Counted from the stretch's first letter, positions 54,299 to 63,655 are shown. The stretch is DNA of 64,000 nucleotides from Thalassospiraceae bacterium LMO-SO8 (GCA_031655335.1 CP134226.1:1612001-1676000); one strand, 5' to 3'. Program-made: numbers and translations. The notes: generated by a model from the letters alone, not told the origin.

Positions 54299-55522
54299 TC
54301 AAGGCTGCCCCGTTTGTGCTTCAAAGCGGTCGATGACGTGGTCCCATACAGATTCCGTACATGCTCCCTCTGCAGCGACGAACAGCCGCATATACCGTTC
54401 GTACTTCTTTCGATCGACGAGGGGCACTTGGAAGGGCTTCCCGCCACCGTCTCTATAAGCTTCCATCTCGGTCGCGCCGTTACCGAGCCAGTTGGCGAAA
54501 AAATCGACGTATAAGCCGTCACGGCTCTTACGGATATGTTGGTTGGTCAGAAAAATTATTGGTTTGTTGCAGATTACCGCCATCGTCAGTGAGGTGCTGG
54601 CGTGGCCGATCACCAGATCGGCATTGCGTATGAGGGCCGCGGTGTTGTGTTTGATGGACTGCCGGTCCATGTAAGCTTCGCGGAAAGCTTCCGGTGTGTA
54701 TGCGGACTTGGGGTGCAACGCGATGACGACCGGGAGTCCTGTGTCCCGCTCGATCCGGTCGAGCGTCCGCCGAATGTCAGCGTTGATTGCCTCCATCGCC
54801 TGCGGCCGCCCGCCTTCGATGGACCAATCGGGATGGTGGCCCATCGCCTCGTCCAGGAACACCGCATAGGGGTTGTTTGGGGTGAGGAATCCGTTAGCAA
54901 GCGATCGGGTCACCCAGAACAGTTCGAGGCTCCCGACGTCGATCGTCTCCGCGCGATGGAGCTTGGGGACAAACGGGAAAAAGGGGAGGCTATAGGTCCC
55001 GGCGCGCAGGAAAAATTTGGGACCCCGAAGTGCAAGATAGCGCGGGCCGACGGCGCGGTAGACGCGGAGTCTCTCACGGGTGAGGCGTAATGCCTTGATT
55101 GCCGCGCGCACACACGTCCGTACGGACTGCCCAACGTCCTTCAGAGAGTCCCAGCGAATCGGGAAGTTAGCCGGCGTTTTCGCGAGCCAAGCGGAAACGT
55201 AAGGCAGGTTCCGGGCGTCTAGCGCCTGGAAGATCCAGGCCGTCTCAGGCATGAGCGGCACCAACATCAAGATAAAATCGTCGGGAGCGAGGGTGTCAAG
55301 GAAGCTCTCGAGCTCGGCGCGCGATTCGGGAACGATCGCGTCGGGATGATTGCGAAAGTCGCCTTCTTCCGAGATGACGTTCTCGGGTTCGTAGAGGGCG
55401 CGCCAGCAACTGACATACCGGCCTTTATACCCTCGCTTCTGGAACGCTTCACCGCCGAAGCGGATGATGTCCCGTTCCGTAACGAGATGCCAACACAGAA
55501 GCACGAAATTGCGTTGAGTCAT
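54299..55522 (-). CDS. Putative surface-carbohydrate glycosyltransferase-like protein
   Basis: About 407 residues. I do not recognise a named family with certainty. The C-terminal half looks like a GT-B/CDP-glycerol-transferase-type fold: VVIALHPKSAYTPE, ADLVIGHASTSLTMAVICNKPIIFLT and a final KKYERYMRLFV helix. ATG 55522 is preferred; an ATG at 55597 would overlap the deacetylase by 35 bp. It separates pseB from the deacetylase and amidotransferase genes, fitting a transferase for the modified Pse. Confidence 0.6.
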   Translation of the reverse strand: MTQRNFVLLCWHLVTERDIIRFGGEAFQKRGYKGRYVSCWRALYEPENVISEEGDFRNHPDAIVPESRAELESFLDTLAPDDFILMLVPLMPETAWIFQALDARNLPYVSAWLAKTPANFPIRWDSLKDVGQSVRTCVRAAIKALRLTRERLRVYRAVGPRYLALRGPKFFLRAGTYSLPFFPFVPKLHRAETIDVGSLELFWVTRSLANGFLTPNNPYAVFLDEAMGHHPDWSIEGGRPQAMEAINADIRRTLDRIERDTGLPVVIALHPKSAYTPEAFREAYMDRQSIKHNTAALIRNADLVIGHASTSLTMAVICNKPIIFLTNQHIRKSRDGLYVDFFANWLGNGATEMEAYRDGGGKPFQVPLVDRKKYERYMRLFVAAEGACTESVWDHVIDRFEAQTGQP

Positions 55523-55562
55523 GATGGGTAGGATGACGAGCGTCCGGAGGCGGGTGTCCCCG

Positions 55563-56522
55563 TCAATTCCCCGAATCCTGAATTGCGTAGGCGTCACCTG
55601 CCTTCATCATGTTGAGGATATTCGTATGGTCCGCTCGGGGCACTTGCAATGGCCCGGCTGCCGGCCCGATGGTCATGTTCGAGCAAAATGCGAGTGTGAC
55701 ACCCAAATCCTTCAAAATCCCCAGGGTCTCAACCGAGTAAGAATTATTGGGGTGAGACGCGACCGTTATCGGCGCGTCGCATGCTTGCTCAAGAACGGAT
55801 TTGTTCTCTTCATACTCCCGGCGCTGATCGTCGATACTCAGGTTAGCGAGCGCCGTGGGATGGTTGTGCGAATGCAGACCGATCACGTGGCCGTCGTCGC
55901 TTAGCATTTTTACCGCGTCCGCATCCATCCATAGGTGGCCCAGCAAGGAATGAACGTTGAGGTCGGAGGCGGCGATGAGCGTGTCCATGAAGGCGTAATA
56001 GCGTTCTTGTCCGAGTACACGGTCCCGGACATATCGGAACAAGCGGTCAGACCGGGAGTAGAAAGTGTAGATGTCCAGGTAGGTATCCGGATCGAAGCCT
56101 TCGATACCTTCCATATAGATGTCAGCGAACTCCGAACGGGAAAGCTCATCGAAGTAATAGTCATAGAACGCTTGCGTCGTAGGGAAGCAGACGGTGCGAT
56201 AGTGCCGATAGACCTCAAGCCGAAGAGGTTTGCCCTCGAGCGGCAGGGAACAAATGAACCACATCGCCGTCAGCCCCAAGGCGTTCAGAACCGGCAGCGC
56301 GATATCATACTGACAGCGCAGGTTGTCGTCGAAGGTAATGCAAAACTCGTCGGCCTGAAGCGTTCCGCGCAGGTACTTCTCCCGCCACTCTCGAGCTCCT
56401 AGTAGCCTGTCTCGGCCCACATAGTCGATAATCGCGGCGAATTCCTCCCCGTTGATCGCGCCATCCCCGGCCGCGTGACCGTGACCGTGGAAGTGATGGA
56501 ACATGAGGCCGTGGGGGAACAC
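55563..56522 (-). CDS. Polysaccharide deacetylase family protein
   Basis: A 319-residue NodB-type carbohydrate esterase 4 homologue. It starts (GTG 56522, 9 bp after the upstream stop) with FPHGLMFHHFHGHGH. It has FCITFDDNLRCQYDIALPVL with the metal/catalytic Asp pair, IGLHSHNHP with metal His residues, and ITVASHPNNSYS. Homologues are frequent near NeuB-type and amidotransferase genes. It may remove an N-acyl group from a sugar so another (acetamidino or acyl) can be installed; that step is inference. Confidence 0.82.
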   Translation of the reverse strand: MFPHGLMFHHFHGHGHAAGDGAINGEEFAAIIDYVGRDRLLGAREWREKYLRGTLQADEFCITFDDNLRCQYDIALPVLNALGLTAMWFICSLPLEGKPLRLEVYRHYRTVCFPTTQAFYDYYFDELSRSEFADIYMEGIEGFDPDTYLDIYTFYSRSDRLFRYVRDRVLGQERYYAFMDTLIAASDLNVHSLLGHLWMDADAVKMLSDDGHVIGLHSHNHPTALANLSIDDQRREYEENKSVLEQACDAPITVASHPNNSYSVETLGILKDLGVTLAFCSNMTIGPAAGPLQVPRADHTNILNMMKAGDAYAIQDSGN

Positions 56523-56530
56523 CGCTTGAA

Positions 56531-57688
56531 TCAGTCCTGTGTCCAGATGGGATTGCGTAGGACCCAGTCGTTTCCAGACTTGGCCCAGATGTGGTCGGCG
56601 CGCCAACAGTCGATGACTTCCCAGAATTCTTCTTCAGTGATCCCGGCGTAGTCGAGGAAGACCTTGAAGTACTTTGCCGGAAACTCTCCATCGAATTTCT
56701 TGACAAGGGCGACGCCCTCTTCACGACTGATCTTGCCGTCGCGAATTTCATGGGCGCTATCGGATGTGCATCGGCCGATGCCAAACTTGATGTAGGCCAA
56801 GTAATAGTGGAACCCGTCAATCTGATCGTCGAGGCTCGCGTACTTGGAATAGGTTCCTTCGCTGCGTTCCGGGTTAGCGGTAAAGCCCGTGTGCTCTTTG
56901 GCGTGGTAATAGGCCTCCTGCGGATCCCAGAACTTATAGTAGCCAAAATACCGCCACTCGGTTCCGTTCTCCATGAGCTGATCATAGCTCGGCCCCTGAT
57001 AGGCTTGAAGCATCTTCAGTGGGAGGCCGTGGGACTCCCAGAAATCCAGCGGCATCCCGGAGAAGGCGAATTTCATATCATCGGAAAATTCCCTCTTGGA
57101 AGTATTCACTTCCTTCATGTCGCCGCCGTACTCCAGTTCACCGTTCTCGCCGTAGAAAATGAGCTGCACGCCATACCGCACGGCCATCTGCCGGGGGAAA
57201 TTCGTTTGTCCGTAAATGAATGGCTGGAATGGATCGCCCATATGTTTGAAGGCGAGATTCATCAACTTTCGGTTCACCACGCCATTGGCTGTCCCCATTA
57301 TGTGATCGTAGCCGGATGCGATGAATGCCCTCAGGTTTTTCCAGCCGATATCCGTGTAGATGTTCGGAGACCATGTCACGCAGAGTGGATTCATGTTGTA
57401 GACGTGCTTCAGTTGATAGGCGACGTAGCTTCCGTCCTTGCCGCCGCTGCACGGCACGATGACATCATAGGAGCCGTCGGTGCGCCGGTGCTGATCCAAC
57501 AGGTCGCGAAGCTCCCGATCGCGCTCTTTCCAGTCGATTGTTCGCTTGAAGTCGGCGTAAGTGCAGGCGCTGCAAACACCTTCTTCGTTGAACGTAATGC
57601 GCGGCCGTTGGTTCGATACCGTACAGCGTTTGCAGAACCTTATCTCTTGGGGAAGGTTGTACTTCGTCAGGACGTCCTGTTTTTCCAT
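56531..57688 (-). CDS. pseA: N-acetyl sugar amidotransferase (PseA/WbpG type)
   Basis: A 385-residue PP-loop ATPase that activates an N-acetyl group and turns it into an acetamidino group. Zinc-type cysteines are C19, C22, C39 and C42; the PP-loop SGGKDGSY is at 81-88; IFYGENGELEYGG and SDSAHEIRDGKISREEGV follow. In Campylobacter PseA acts on pseudaminic acid; in Pseudomonas WbpG works with dedicated HisH/HisF. Both partners lie directly upstream here, so ammonia is probably channelled from glutamine. The substrate (Pse or another sugar) is not proven. Confidence 0.9.
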   Translation of the reverse strand: MEKQDVLTKYNLPQEIRFCKRCTVSNQRPRITFNEEGVCSACTYADFKRTIDWKERDRELRDLLDQHRRTDGSYDVIVPCSGGKDGSYVAYQLKHVYNMNPLCVTWSPNIYTDIGWKNLRAFIASGYDHIMGTANGVVNRKLMNLAFKHMGDPFQPFIYGQTNFPRQMAVRYGVQLIFYGENGELEYGGDMKEVNTSKREFSDDMKFAFSGMPLDFWESHGLPLKMLQAYQGPSYDQLMENGTEWRYFGYYKFWDPQEAYYHAKEHTGFTANPERSEGTYSKYASLDDQIDGFHYYLAYIKFGIGRCTSDSAHEIRDGKISREEGVALVKKFDGEFPAKYFKVFLDYAGITEEEFWEVIDCWRADHIWAKSGNDWVLRNPIWTQD

Positions 57689-57727
57689 GTTCGACTTCTC
57701 TGGTCTGGTTATCGCCGAGGCGGCTGG

Positions 57728-58345
57728 TCAACTGTTCAAGGTCATGGCAAGCAGATTCAGTCCGGCCGGCCCGCTTTTTTCAGGATGGAATTGAAAGCCC
57801 ATCACATTGTCTTTCCCGATGATCGAAGGGACGGACTCGCCATTAACGTCGATCGTCCCGAGAACGTGAGCGGGATCGGCGCATCGCACGGCGAACGAAT
57901 GGACGAAATAAAAATACGGGTCGACACCGAGCTGAGCCAGGGACGCGTATCCGCTTCGCGCATCCACCTTCCGCCAACCGATGTTGGGGATCCGGGTGCC
58001 TGCGGCATCGGCGGGATCCTTCAGCCGCCGGACCTCGCCGGGGATCAGATCCAGGCCCTTATGATTCCCGAACTCGAAGCTTTGCGAGGCGAGCATCTGG
58101 GCGCCGAGGCAAATGCCGACGACTTGATCGCCCCGCGCGGCAACTTCTTGGAGGGCCGGCCCGAGCGACAGTTCATGGATGCGCTTCATGGCGCCCCCGA
58201 ATGCGCCAACACCTGGAAGGATGACGCGGGATGATCTTGCGACCGCGTCCGGGTCTTCGGTAAGAAAATAGTCAAAGCCAAGCACTTCGAGCGCGCGGCC
58301 GATGCTGAACAGGTTTCCGCGTCCGTAGTCGATCACGCAAATCAT
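57728..58345 (-). CDS. HisH-like glutamine amidotransferase subunit
   Basis: A 205-residue class I glutaminase of the imidazole glycerol phosphate synthase HisH type. ILPGVGAFGGAM is followed by the nucleophile Cys79 in VVGICLGAQML and the His-Glu pair in FQFHPEKSG. The ATG at 58345 overlaps the HisF-like stop (ATGA). With no other his genes nearby, it is the ammonia-producing partner for the PseA-type enzyme rather than part of histidine synthesis. Confidence 0.9.
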   Translation of the reverse strand: MICVIDYGRGNLFSIGRALEVLGFDYFLTEDPDAVARSSRVILPGVGAFGGAMKRIHELSLGPALQEVAARGDQVVGICLGAQMLASQSFEFGNHKGLDLIPGEVRRLKDPADAAGTRIPNIGWRKVDARSGYASLAQLGVDPYFYFVHSFAVRCADPAHVLGTIDVNGESVPSIIGKDNVMGFQFHPEKSGPAGLNLLAMTLNS

Positions 58346-59100
58346 GGACGGACGGAGCACCCTTCTTCGCGCAGAGTCTGTTTGATCGTGGCGATGTCGC
58401 ATTTTCTGTAATGAAGGATCGATGCGCAGGCAAAGGCCCGTACGCCGGTGGCTCTAATCAGATCGACGAAATGGGCTGGCGTTCCCGCACCTCCGCAGGC
58501 GATCACCGGAACGGTGGTTGCCGCGGTCACCGCCTTAACGAGATCTAGATCGAAACCCGCCTCGGTTCCTTCCGCATCGACTGACGTGACGAGGATTTCG
58601 CCCGCGCCCCTTTCTTCAGCTTCCCGGGCCCATTCGAGGACATCGCGCCCCGTCTTCTCGCGTCCGTTGTCGGTCATCACTTCCCAATGGCCGGGCCCGC
58701 GCTTGATGGTCTCGACGGAGAGAACGATGCATTGGCTACCGAAAGTCTGAGCCGCCTCCGTCAAGAATTCGGGGCGATTCGTCGCTGCCGTATTGATCGC
58801 GACCTTGTCTGCGCCGCTTCTGAGGACCGCCTTGATGTCGCCCAGAGTTCTGATCCCGCCCCCCACGGTCATCGGCACGAAAATGTCCTGGGCGGCGCTT
58901 TGTACGATTGGCAGAATGCTGTTGCGTTCGTACAGAGAGGCGACGACATCCATGAAAAGCAACTCATCGACACCTTCGGTGTAGTACTTGTGGGCGAGTT
59001 CACCAGGCCTCCCGACGATCCGCAGGCCCTCGAGGTGAATACCTTTGATGACGTTTTCGCTCTTGATGTCGAGACGCGCGATGACCCGGACCTCAGACAT
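58342..59100 (-). CDS. HisF-like (beta/alpha)8 subunit, ammonia-channel partner
   Basis: A 252-residue HisF paralogue. Asp11 in VIARLDIK and Lys19 in VIKG are kept, with [34 protein letters not shown] and CGGAGT. The position of HisF catalytic Asp130 (AIDAK in T. maritima) reads Glu in SVETIK, and the SIDRDGT loop reads SVDAEGT. Cyclase activity is therefore probably lost while the barrel still conducts ammonia. ATG 59100 gives the normal HisF N-terminus; 59133 is possible. Confidence 0.88.
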   Translation of the reverse strand: MSEVRVIARLDIKSENVIKGIHLEGLRIVGRPGELAHKYYTEGVDELLFMDVVASLYERNSILPIVQSAAQDIFVPMTVGGGIRTLGDIKAVLRSGADKVAINTAATNRPEFLTEAAQTFGSQCIVLSVETIKRGPGHWEVMTDNGREKTGRDVLEWAREAEERGAGEILVTSVDAEGTEAGFDLDLVKAVTAATTVPVIACGGAGTPAHFVDLIRATGVRAFACASILHYRKCDIATIKQTLREEGCSVRP

Positions 59101-59153
59101 TCGACGCGGTTCCCCTGCGGCCAGTACAGTCATGTGTCAATTTGAGCATTGCG

Positions 59154-60929
59154 TCACGCCACCTCGACATGTGGTGTGGCCGGGGGTTGTCCCGCCAGGG
59201 GAAGGTGGTAAACTCTGCGTCCGTCTGGGCTGGTTTGCGGCCCGCCGAACCCTAGCTTGGAATACAGGTCGGCAACTGGCTGGTTTCGTTTCAGGGGAAC
59301 GAATACGCCCTTCAGTTCCTTGTATCCATATTCCGCGGCCGAGCGGAAAAGGTGGTTGATAATGCCGTGCTCGACCGTGCGTCCCATGGCGCGGCATGAC
59401 AGCACCCATGTTTCGATGGCCAGGGCATCGCCTTCCGGCACGCCGAGCACAACGCTGATCAGGCCGTAATCGCCGAACTTGTCGTTAAGTTGATAGGTCC
59501 ATCCGATCGCGCCGTCCATCGCAAGGATTTTCTCCACCGTGGACGCGCCGTGACGAACGCCTGTCAGGTTAAATTGATTGGTCTTCGCGATCAGGTCAAG
59601 GACCCGGTTCATGTTATTGGCATCAATGGCCTGTGGACGCAGTCGCAACCCTAAAGTGTCGTAGAATCCCGACAGGTCGGTTGCCTCCGTCTTTGCGCGA
59701 AGACGCTTGCTCTCGGTTCGATAGAACTGTTGACGGTTCTTGTCTTCCTCCGTCGACCCAGGGATCAAGAACCGGCCATCCGCGCAAAGCGCCGGGACAA
59801 GGTCGATCATGTCGGCGGGAAAATCGGGCACATGCACGTCAGGCATCATACTTTGGACTTCGGCCCGTTCGACAGGATTGTCGTCAATGAAGGCCGTGCC
59901 GGTCGGAGTCAGGTTCAGGTTTGCGAGCGATGCCTGTATGTTCTGCGACTTAGGGTTCCAGTTGATCATCATGTCGGCGAAGTGTTCACGCTGAAGAATC
60001 ATCTCCGGCCGATTGTCAAAAACGTCCAACGCGTCCTGTAGGTTATTCTTCGACACTGCGACGATAAGTACGCCTTTTTCATGCAGGTCGAGGAGGAAGC
60101 GCTGAAGCTTCAGATGAGCAAGGCCTTTGCCTTCCGGGTCCAGGTCCACGCCTTGCCATCCGACCTCACCGACCACGCCGCCCCATAGCGTGTTGTCCAA
60201 ATCGACGGCAACAAGCCTGACCGGGCGGGAAACGGCGGCTGCAATATGCTGCCCAAGGTAATCAGAAATCCTTGCGGTCTGATCGGGATGGGCGGTCAGC
60301 TTCTGCGTCACATAGAGACGCCCGGCGAACCAGTTGTCGGAACCGACCTTCCGAATCAACGGCTCCATATCGACCAGCACGCAGGTGCTGGCGAGGCGCT
60401 CTCGAAGCGTGTCGCAGAACTCGCGACGCCACGCGATCGACCATGCTCCGCTGTGTCTCTCTTCCTCGAGGGGCTCAGGCAGCGTAAGGACGATACGCGC
60501 TCGAAAAGTCTCGCGCGCCGTCTCGATGACATCTGAAAGCTGCGCTGAAACCTCCGCGGGACGGGTCTCCGTATCCCGCAGCGCGAGAAGCGTCGTGGTC
60601 AGGCTGATCAGGATAACATCGGGATGAAAGGCCCGTAGCGCCCCATCCGGATTCAAAAGATCCATTTCGATCTGATTGTATCCACCTTCGAAAATCTCGG
60701 CGTGGAATCCGTGTTGTCCCAGGGCCAGCATGAGGCCACCACAGAGGAACTGAGAGGAGTAATTGGCGAGAACCGCGACTTTGATCGGCTTGCCGCATTC
60801 TAGCCCCGCGCCGCTCTTGTCGAGGGCGCGCCATTTCCTGACGAGCGCGTTAAGCTTGCTCAGGGGTAGGCTGACGTCGAATGCATCCAGCAACTGCTTG
60901 CGGGTGCTTTCTTCCGCTTGATCGGCCAT
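59154..60929 (-). CDS. FkbH-like HAD/acyltransferase protein
   Basis: A 591-residue second FkbH-family protein. The N-terminal SGNH-like part (VAVLANYSSQFLCGGLMLAL, then VILISLTTTLLALRDTETRP) precedes a HAD domain with VAVDLDNTLWGGVVGEVG (DLDNTLW 243-249) and AFIDDNPVERAEV. The C-terminal GNAT-like part has LIAKTNQFNLTGVRH and CRAMGRTVEHGIINHLF. It is probably the acyl-loading or transferring enzyme of module 2 with the ACP at 62434. ATG 60929 follows the GNAT stop by 5 bp. It is longer than the 46653 copy and not a recent duplicate. Confidence 0.88.
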   Translation of the reverse strand: MADQAEESTRKQLLDAFDVSLPLSKLNALVRKWRALDKSGAGLECGKPIKVAVLANYSSQFLCGGLMLALGQHGFHAEIFEGGYNQIEMDLLNPDGALRAFHPDVILISLTTTLLALRDTETRPAEVSAQLSDVIETARETFRARIVLTLPEPLEEERHSGAWSIAWRREFCDTLRERLASTCVLVDMEPLIRKVGSDNWFAGRLYVTQKLTAHPDQTARISDYLGQHIAAAVSRPVRLVAVDLDNTLWGGVVGEVGWQGVDLDPEGKGLAHLKLQRFLLDLHEKGVLIVAVSKNNLQDALDVFDNRPEMILQREHFADMMINWNPKSQNIQASLANLNLTPTGTAFIDDNPVERAEVQSMMPDVHVPDFPADMIDLVPALCADGRFLIPGSTEEDKNRQQFYRTESKRLRAKTEATDLSGFYDTLGLRLRPQAIDANNMNRVLDLIAKTNQFNLTGVRHGASTVEKILAMDGAIGWTYQLNDKFGDYGLISVVLGVPEGDALAIETWVLSCRAMGRTVEHGIINHLFRSAAEYGYKELKGVFVPLKRNQPVADLYSKLGFGGPQTSPDGRRVYHLPLAGQPPATPHVEVA

Positions 60930-60934
60930 GGAGA

Positions 60935-61996
60935 TCAATTCGGTCGGTCCTGGTCGCCGTCGGCCTTGGTGACGTATACGTCGCCGAGTTGCGTAGGGGC
61001 ACCGTTCGCCATGCGGCACCAGACTTCTAGGTTCTGGTGATGGTGGGTGCGCTCAAAAGGTGACAAACGTGTCGCAAGGGGCAGGTCTGTCGCGGCGACC
61101 ATGCCTGTCGCCGTAATGACCGAATGACTGAACGCAGCGGAACTGTAATGATCTGCGAACACGCACCCCGCGCTCTGCAAATGGGTAAGAGTTGCACTCA
61201 GCACGGCCAATCCATTCCTCGCCCCCTCTGCATCTTGCGGAAAGAAGAACTCTGTCAGGCGGCCGACGCGATGGCGTACGTCACCTCTGGTCTCTTCGAT
61301 GCGATAGACGCAGATTGCGGGATGTATGGGGCTGCCGGCGCACTTGATCTCGTACCGGAAGATCGGATGATTGACATATCGCCAATGCAGATAGGCGGCG
61401 TCACGGACAGTACCGTAGGCCAGCCCCGGATACGCCGACCAGTCAGGCGCATATCCTTCCGGCAGGCCGTCACTGACATGCGCTTCCGGGCCGGAGGGGG
61501 CCGCACAGGAGGGCATGTCTGCGGCGGATACCAGATAGTCGCGCGTCTTGTCGGCGTCGAACACGGCGATGAACCTGGGAATGCGGTCGAAGATGCTGAA
61601 CTTTAGAATTTTTGCGATCGGAACGTTCATCTTGCCTGCGCCCTGACCCAGGAGAATGTCGTACTTTTCCATGAGCCGGCGCATCATCAGCGCCCCCGCG
61701 CCGTGCCGGTGTTCAGGCGTGACCATCCAATTGGCCATCCAAGCGCCGGTAAGCCTGGAATTGGTGTCGCCCCAAAACACGTCCGTCGGCCGATATCCCA
61801 AAATGCCGACGAGACGATCTGCGGAATATGTGCAGACGACATGCGCAGTTTCGGGATGCTCTCTGCAACCGAATTGCCACGCGAACAATTGCCGGTCACG
61901 CATCACGTACTGAGGTCGGTAGTTGTCCGATAGAAAAGCGTCCATCACAGGCCACTCTGCCATGGGGAAGGTATCGGCAACGCGAACAGCCAGCAT
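60935..61996 (-). CDS. GNAT-like acyltransferase
   Basis: About 353 residues. The N-terminal half has a GNAT-type acyl-CoA/ACP-binding pattern: LVGILGYRPTDVFW, GAWMANWMVTPEHRHGAGALMMRRLME and YDILLGQGAG. The C-terminal half may be a second, degenerate GNAT-like lobe. ATG 61996 is used; a GTG at 62029 overlaps the MaoC gene. Lying between FkbH and MaoC-ACP genes, it is a candidate for moving the ACP-bound acyl group to a sugar. Confidence 0.7.
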   Translation of the reverse strand: MLAVRVADTFPMAEWPVMDAFLSDNYRPQYVMRDRQLFAWQFGCREHPETAHVVCTYSADRLVGILGYRPTDVFWGDTNSRLTGAWMANWMVTPEHRHGAGALMMRRLMEKYDILLGQGAGKMNVPIAKILKFSIFDRIPRFIAVFDADKTRDYLVSAADMPSCAAPSGPEAHVSDGLPEGYAPDWSAYPGLAYGTVRDAAYLHWRYVNHPIFRYEIKCAGSPIHPAICVYRIEETRGDVRHRVGRLTEFFFPQDAEGARNGLAVLSATLTHLQSAGCVFADHYSSAAFSHSVITATGMVAATDLPLATRLSPFERTHHHQNLEVWCRMANGAPTQLGDVYVTKADGDQDRPN

Positions 61997-62007
61997 GAGA
62001 GAAACGG

Positions 62008-62433
62008 TCAGGACGTCCTGAAACTGCACGTGGTGCGGCCGCTCACGGCGATCTCGCCATCGGACTTGGCGGCTGTCAGCTTGAGGAGCACGGCGCCGAC
62101 CGCAGGGCTGATCTGATCGACGGTGGCCTCGAAGGTGACGGTCTCACCGACTGGAACAGGTTGGTGATATTTCAGCGACAGGGCATTGATAACAGTATTC
62201 GGGCCAGGCAGCCGCTCGCCCAGAAGTCCGGAAAACAGGCTGGCAAGCAGATATCCGTGGACTATGGTGCCGTCGAACCCTTGGCTCTCGGCGAACCCGG
62301 CGTCGAAATGAACGGGTGCATGGTCATCCACAAGATCGCCGAACCGCGTAACGACGTCCTTGGAAAAGGTGAACTCGCGCCGTGCCGATTGGCCAACGCT
62401 GATATCGTCGAGATTGAGCACTTTCGTGTCCAC
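62008..62433 (-). CDS. MaoC family dehydratase
   Basis: A 141-residue single hot-dog domain. FGDLVDDHAPVHFDAGFAE near residue 32 and DGTIVHGYLLASLFSGLLG are the R-hydratase pattern, with Asp and His in expected places. GTG 62433 follows directly on the ACP TAA stop. It would hydrate an enoyl thioester on the adjacent ACP to a 3-hydroxyacyl group, or have lost activity and only bind acyl-ACP. Confidence 0.88.
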   Translation of the reverse strand: MDTKVLNLDDISVGQSARREFTFSKDVVTRFGDLVDDHAPVHFDAGFAESQGFDGTIVHGYLLASLFSGLLGERLPGPNTVINALSLKYHQPVPVGETVTFEATVDQISPAVGAVLLKLTAAKSDGEIAVSGRTTCSFRTS

Positions 62434-62694
62434 TTATCCAACGCCTTTCGCTAGGAGGCAATCGACCAGATCGCCGACGTTCGCCATTGCTGCCAGTTCG
62501 TCGGTGGTGAATTGAATTCCGAAAGCGCCTTCGAGTTCGACCACGAGGGTAATGTGGTTGAGAGAGTCCCACGCTTCGACCTGGTGGGCGTCGAGCATGC
62601 GGCTCAACTCCAGGGTGCTGTCCTCAAGGACTTCTCTGAAAATCGGGGTGATGGCCGCGAAAATTCGCTGTTCGGCCTCAGACACGGATGCCAT
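62434..62694 (-). CDS. Acyl carrier protein (module 2)
   Basis: An 86-residue ACP with EAWDSLNHITLVVELEGAFGI; Ser44 in DSL is the expected phosphopantetheine site. It heads module 2 (ACP, MaoC, GNAT, FkbH in transcription order). Differs clearly from the 49396 ACP, so the two modules may carry different acyl groups. Confidence 0.92.
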   Translation of the reverse strand: MASVSEAEQRIFAAITPIFREVLEDSTLELSRMLDAHQVEAWDSLNHITLVVELEGAFGIQFTTDELAAMANVGDLVDCLLAKGVG

Positions 62695-62712
62695 GGGGTA
62701 TGCCGCTCCTTC

Positions 62713-63627
62713 TTACTTCGTCACGATGAACGCCGCGTTGCGCGGAACGCTGTTGGCTGGAGTCTTCGGCTCGTAGGCAGGGTCTTCGATCTCGTCCAGA
62801 ATCGTGAAACCTGCCTTCAACAACTGGGCCGCCACTTCCCGTCGGTCGTTGTAGAGATAGATGTGATCCGCGTTTGGTGCTGTCAGCGCGGCGGAGATCA
62901 ATCCAAACCCACCTTTCTGGAGCATCCCCGAGAGCGCGTTGAGGAAAGTTTGCGGATCTTCGAGGTGCTCGAGGACTTCGATATTCACGATGAACGGTGA
63001 CGGGGGCACGTCAGATGCTTGCGTGATGTCGCCCAGAGTGACGTCGTAGCGGTCGCTGAACCCGAACGACGTCATCGTGTTCTGGGTGAATTTCTTGGAG
63101 AACGGGCTCATATCGAACCCTTTCCCCCGCATCCCAGGTTTCAGCGAAAGCATTTCCTTGGAGTAAAAGCCCGTCCCGATTCCGACGTCATAGAACATCT
63201 CGCCACCATGCGCGAGAATCCGAGGCGCAAATTTCTCACAAAAAAAGATGTGCTGCCTGTAATGATGTCGCCAAAGAAAATGAGAGAGGAGAATCCCGGG
63301 CAAATACAATTCAAGCATGTACTGCTCGTTTTGATAAACCTCCTGGGAGGCCTCCTCGTAGGTTTTTGCAGTATACCGCCGGGTCTTGTCAAAGGCGACC
63401 TGAAGCTTCATCGCTTCAAGTGCAAAACGGCCGTATCCCTCCACTGCCTTGTCGAATGCCTCGGGCTCGCGGGAGAAAAATATCGCCATCTCGCTGTCGA
63501 AGAAATCGACCCAGTCTTGACCAAACTCGTCGATTTGACGATCGATCGTCCCTTTGAAATAAGGAAAGCGGGAGCCGATGACGGTTCTCAGGCGCGAGAC
63601 GTAGGACTGATCCGATACTTGGTTCAT
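62713..63627 (-). CDS. Class I SAM-dependent methyltransferase
   Basis: A 304-residue protein. An N-terminal helical region of about 135 residues precedes MFYDVGIGTGFYSKEML (motif I), GKGFDMSPFSKKF, VNIEVLEHLEDPQTFLNAL and GGFGLISAALTAPNADHI. It starts module 2 in the transcript, 28 bp after the nucleotidyltransferase. It could O-methylate the ACP-bound acyl group or the acylated sugar. Confidence 0.82.
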   Translation of the reverse strand: MNQVSDQSYVSRLRTVIGSRFPYFKGTIDRQIDEFGQDWVDFFDSEMAIFFSREPEAFDKAVEGYGRFALEAMKLQVAFDKTRRYTAKTYEEASQEVYQNEQYMLELYLPGILLSHFLWRHHYRQHIFFCEKFAPRILAHGGEMFYDVGIGTGFYSKEMLSLKPGMRGKGFDMSPFSKKFTQNTMTSFGFSDRYDVTLGDITQASDVPPSPFIVNIEVLEHLEDPQTFLNALSGMLQKGGFGLISAALTAPNADHIYLYNDRREVAAQLLKAGFTILDEIEDPAYEPKTPANSVPRNAAFIVTK

Positions 63628-63655
63628 ATCGTTAGGGGCGTGCTTTCATCTGAGT

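Noticed and set aside
56591-58234. Plus-strand ORF of 547 codons
   Set aside because: It runs antisense across pseA and the HisH-like gene, which are certain; its length is a GC-content effect.
57728-59100. Histidine biosynthesis operon fragment
   Set aside because: HisH and HisF homologues occur without other his genes, beside a PseA/WbpG-type gene, and HisF has lost Asp130.
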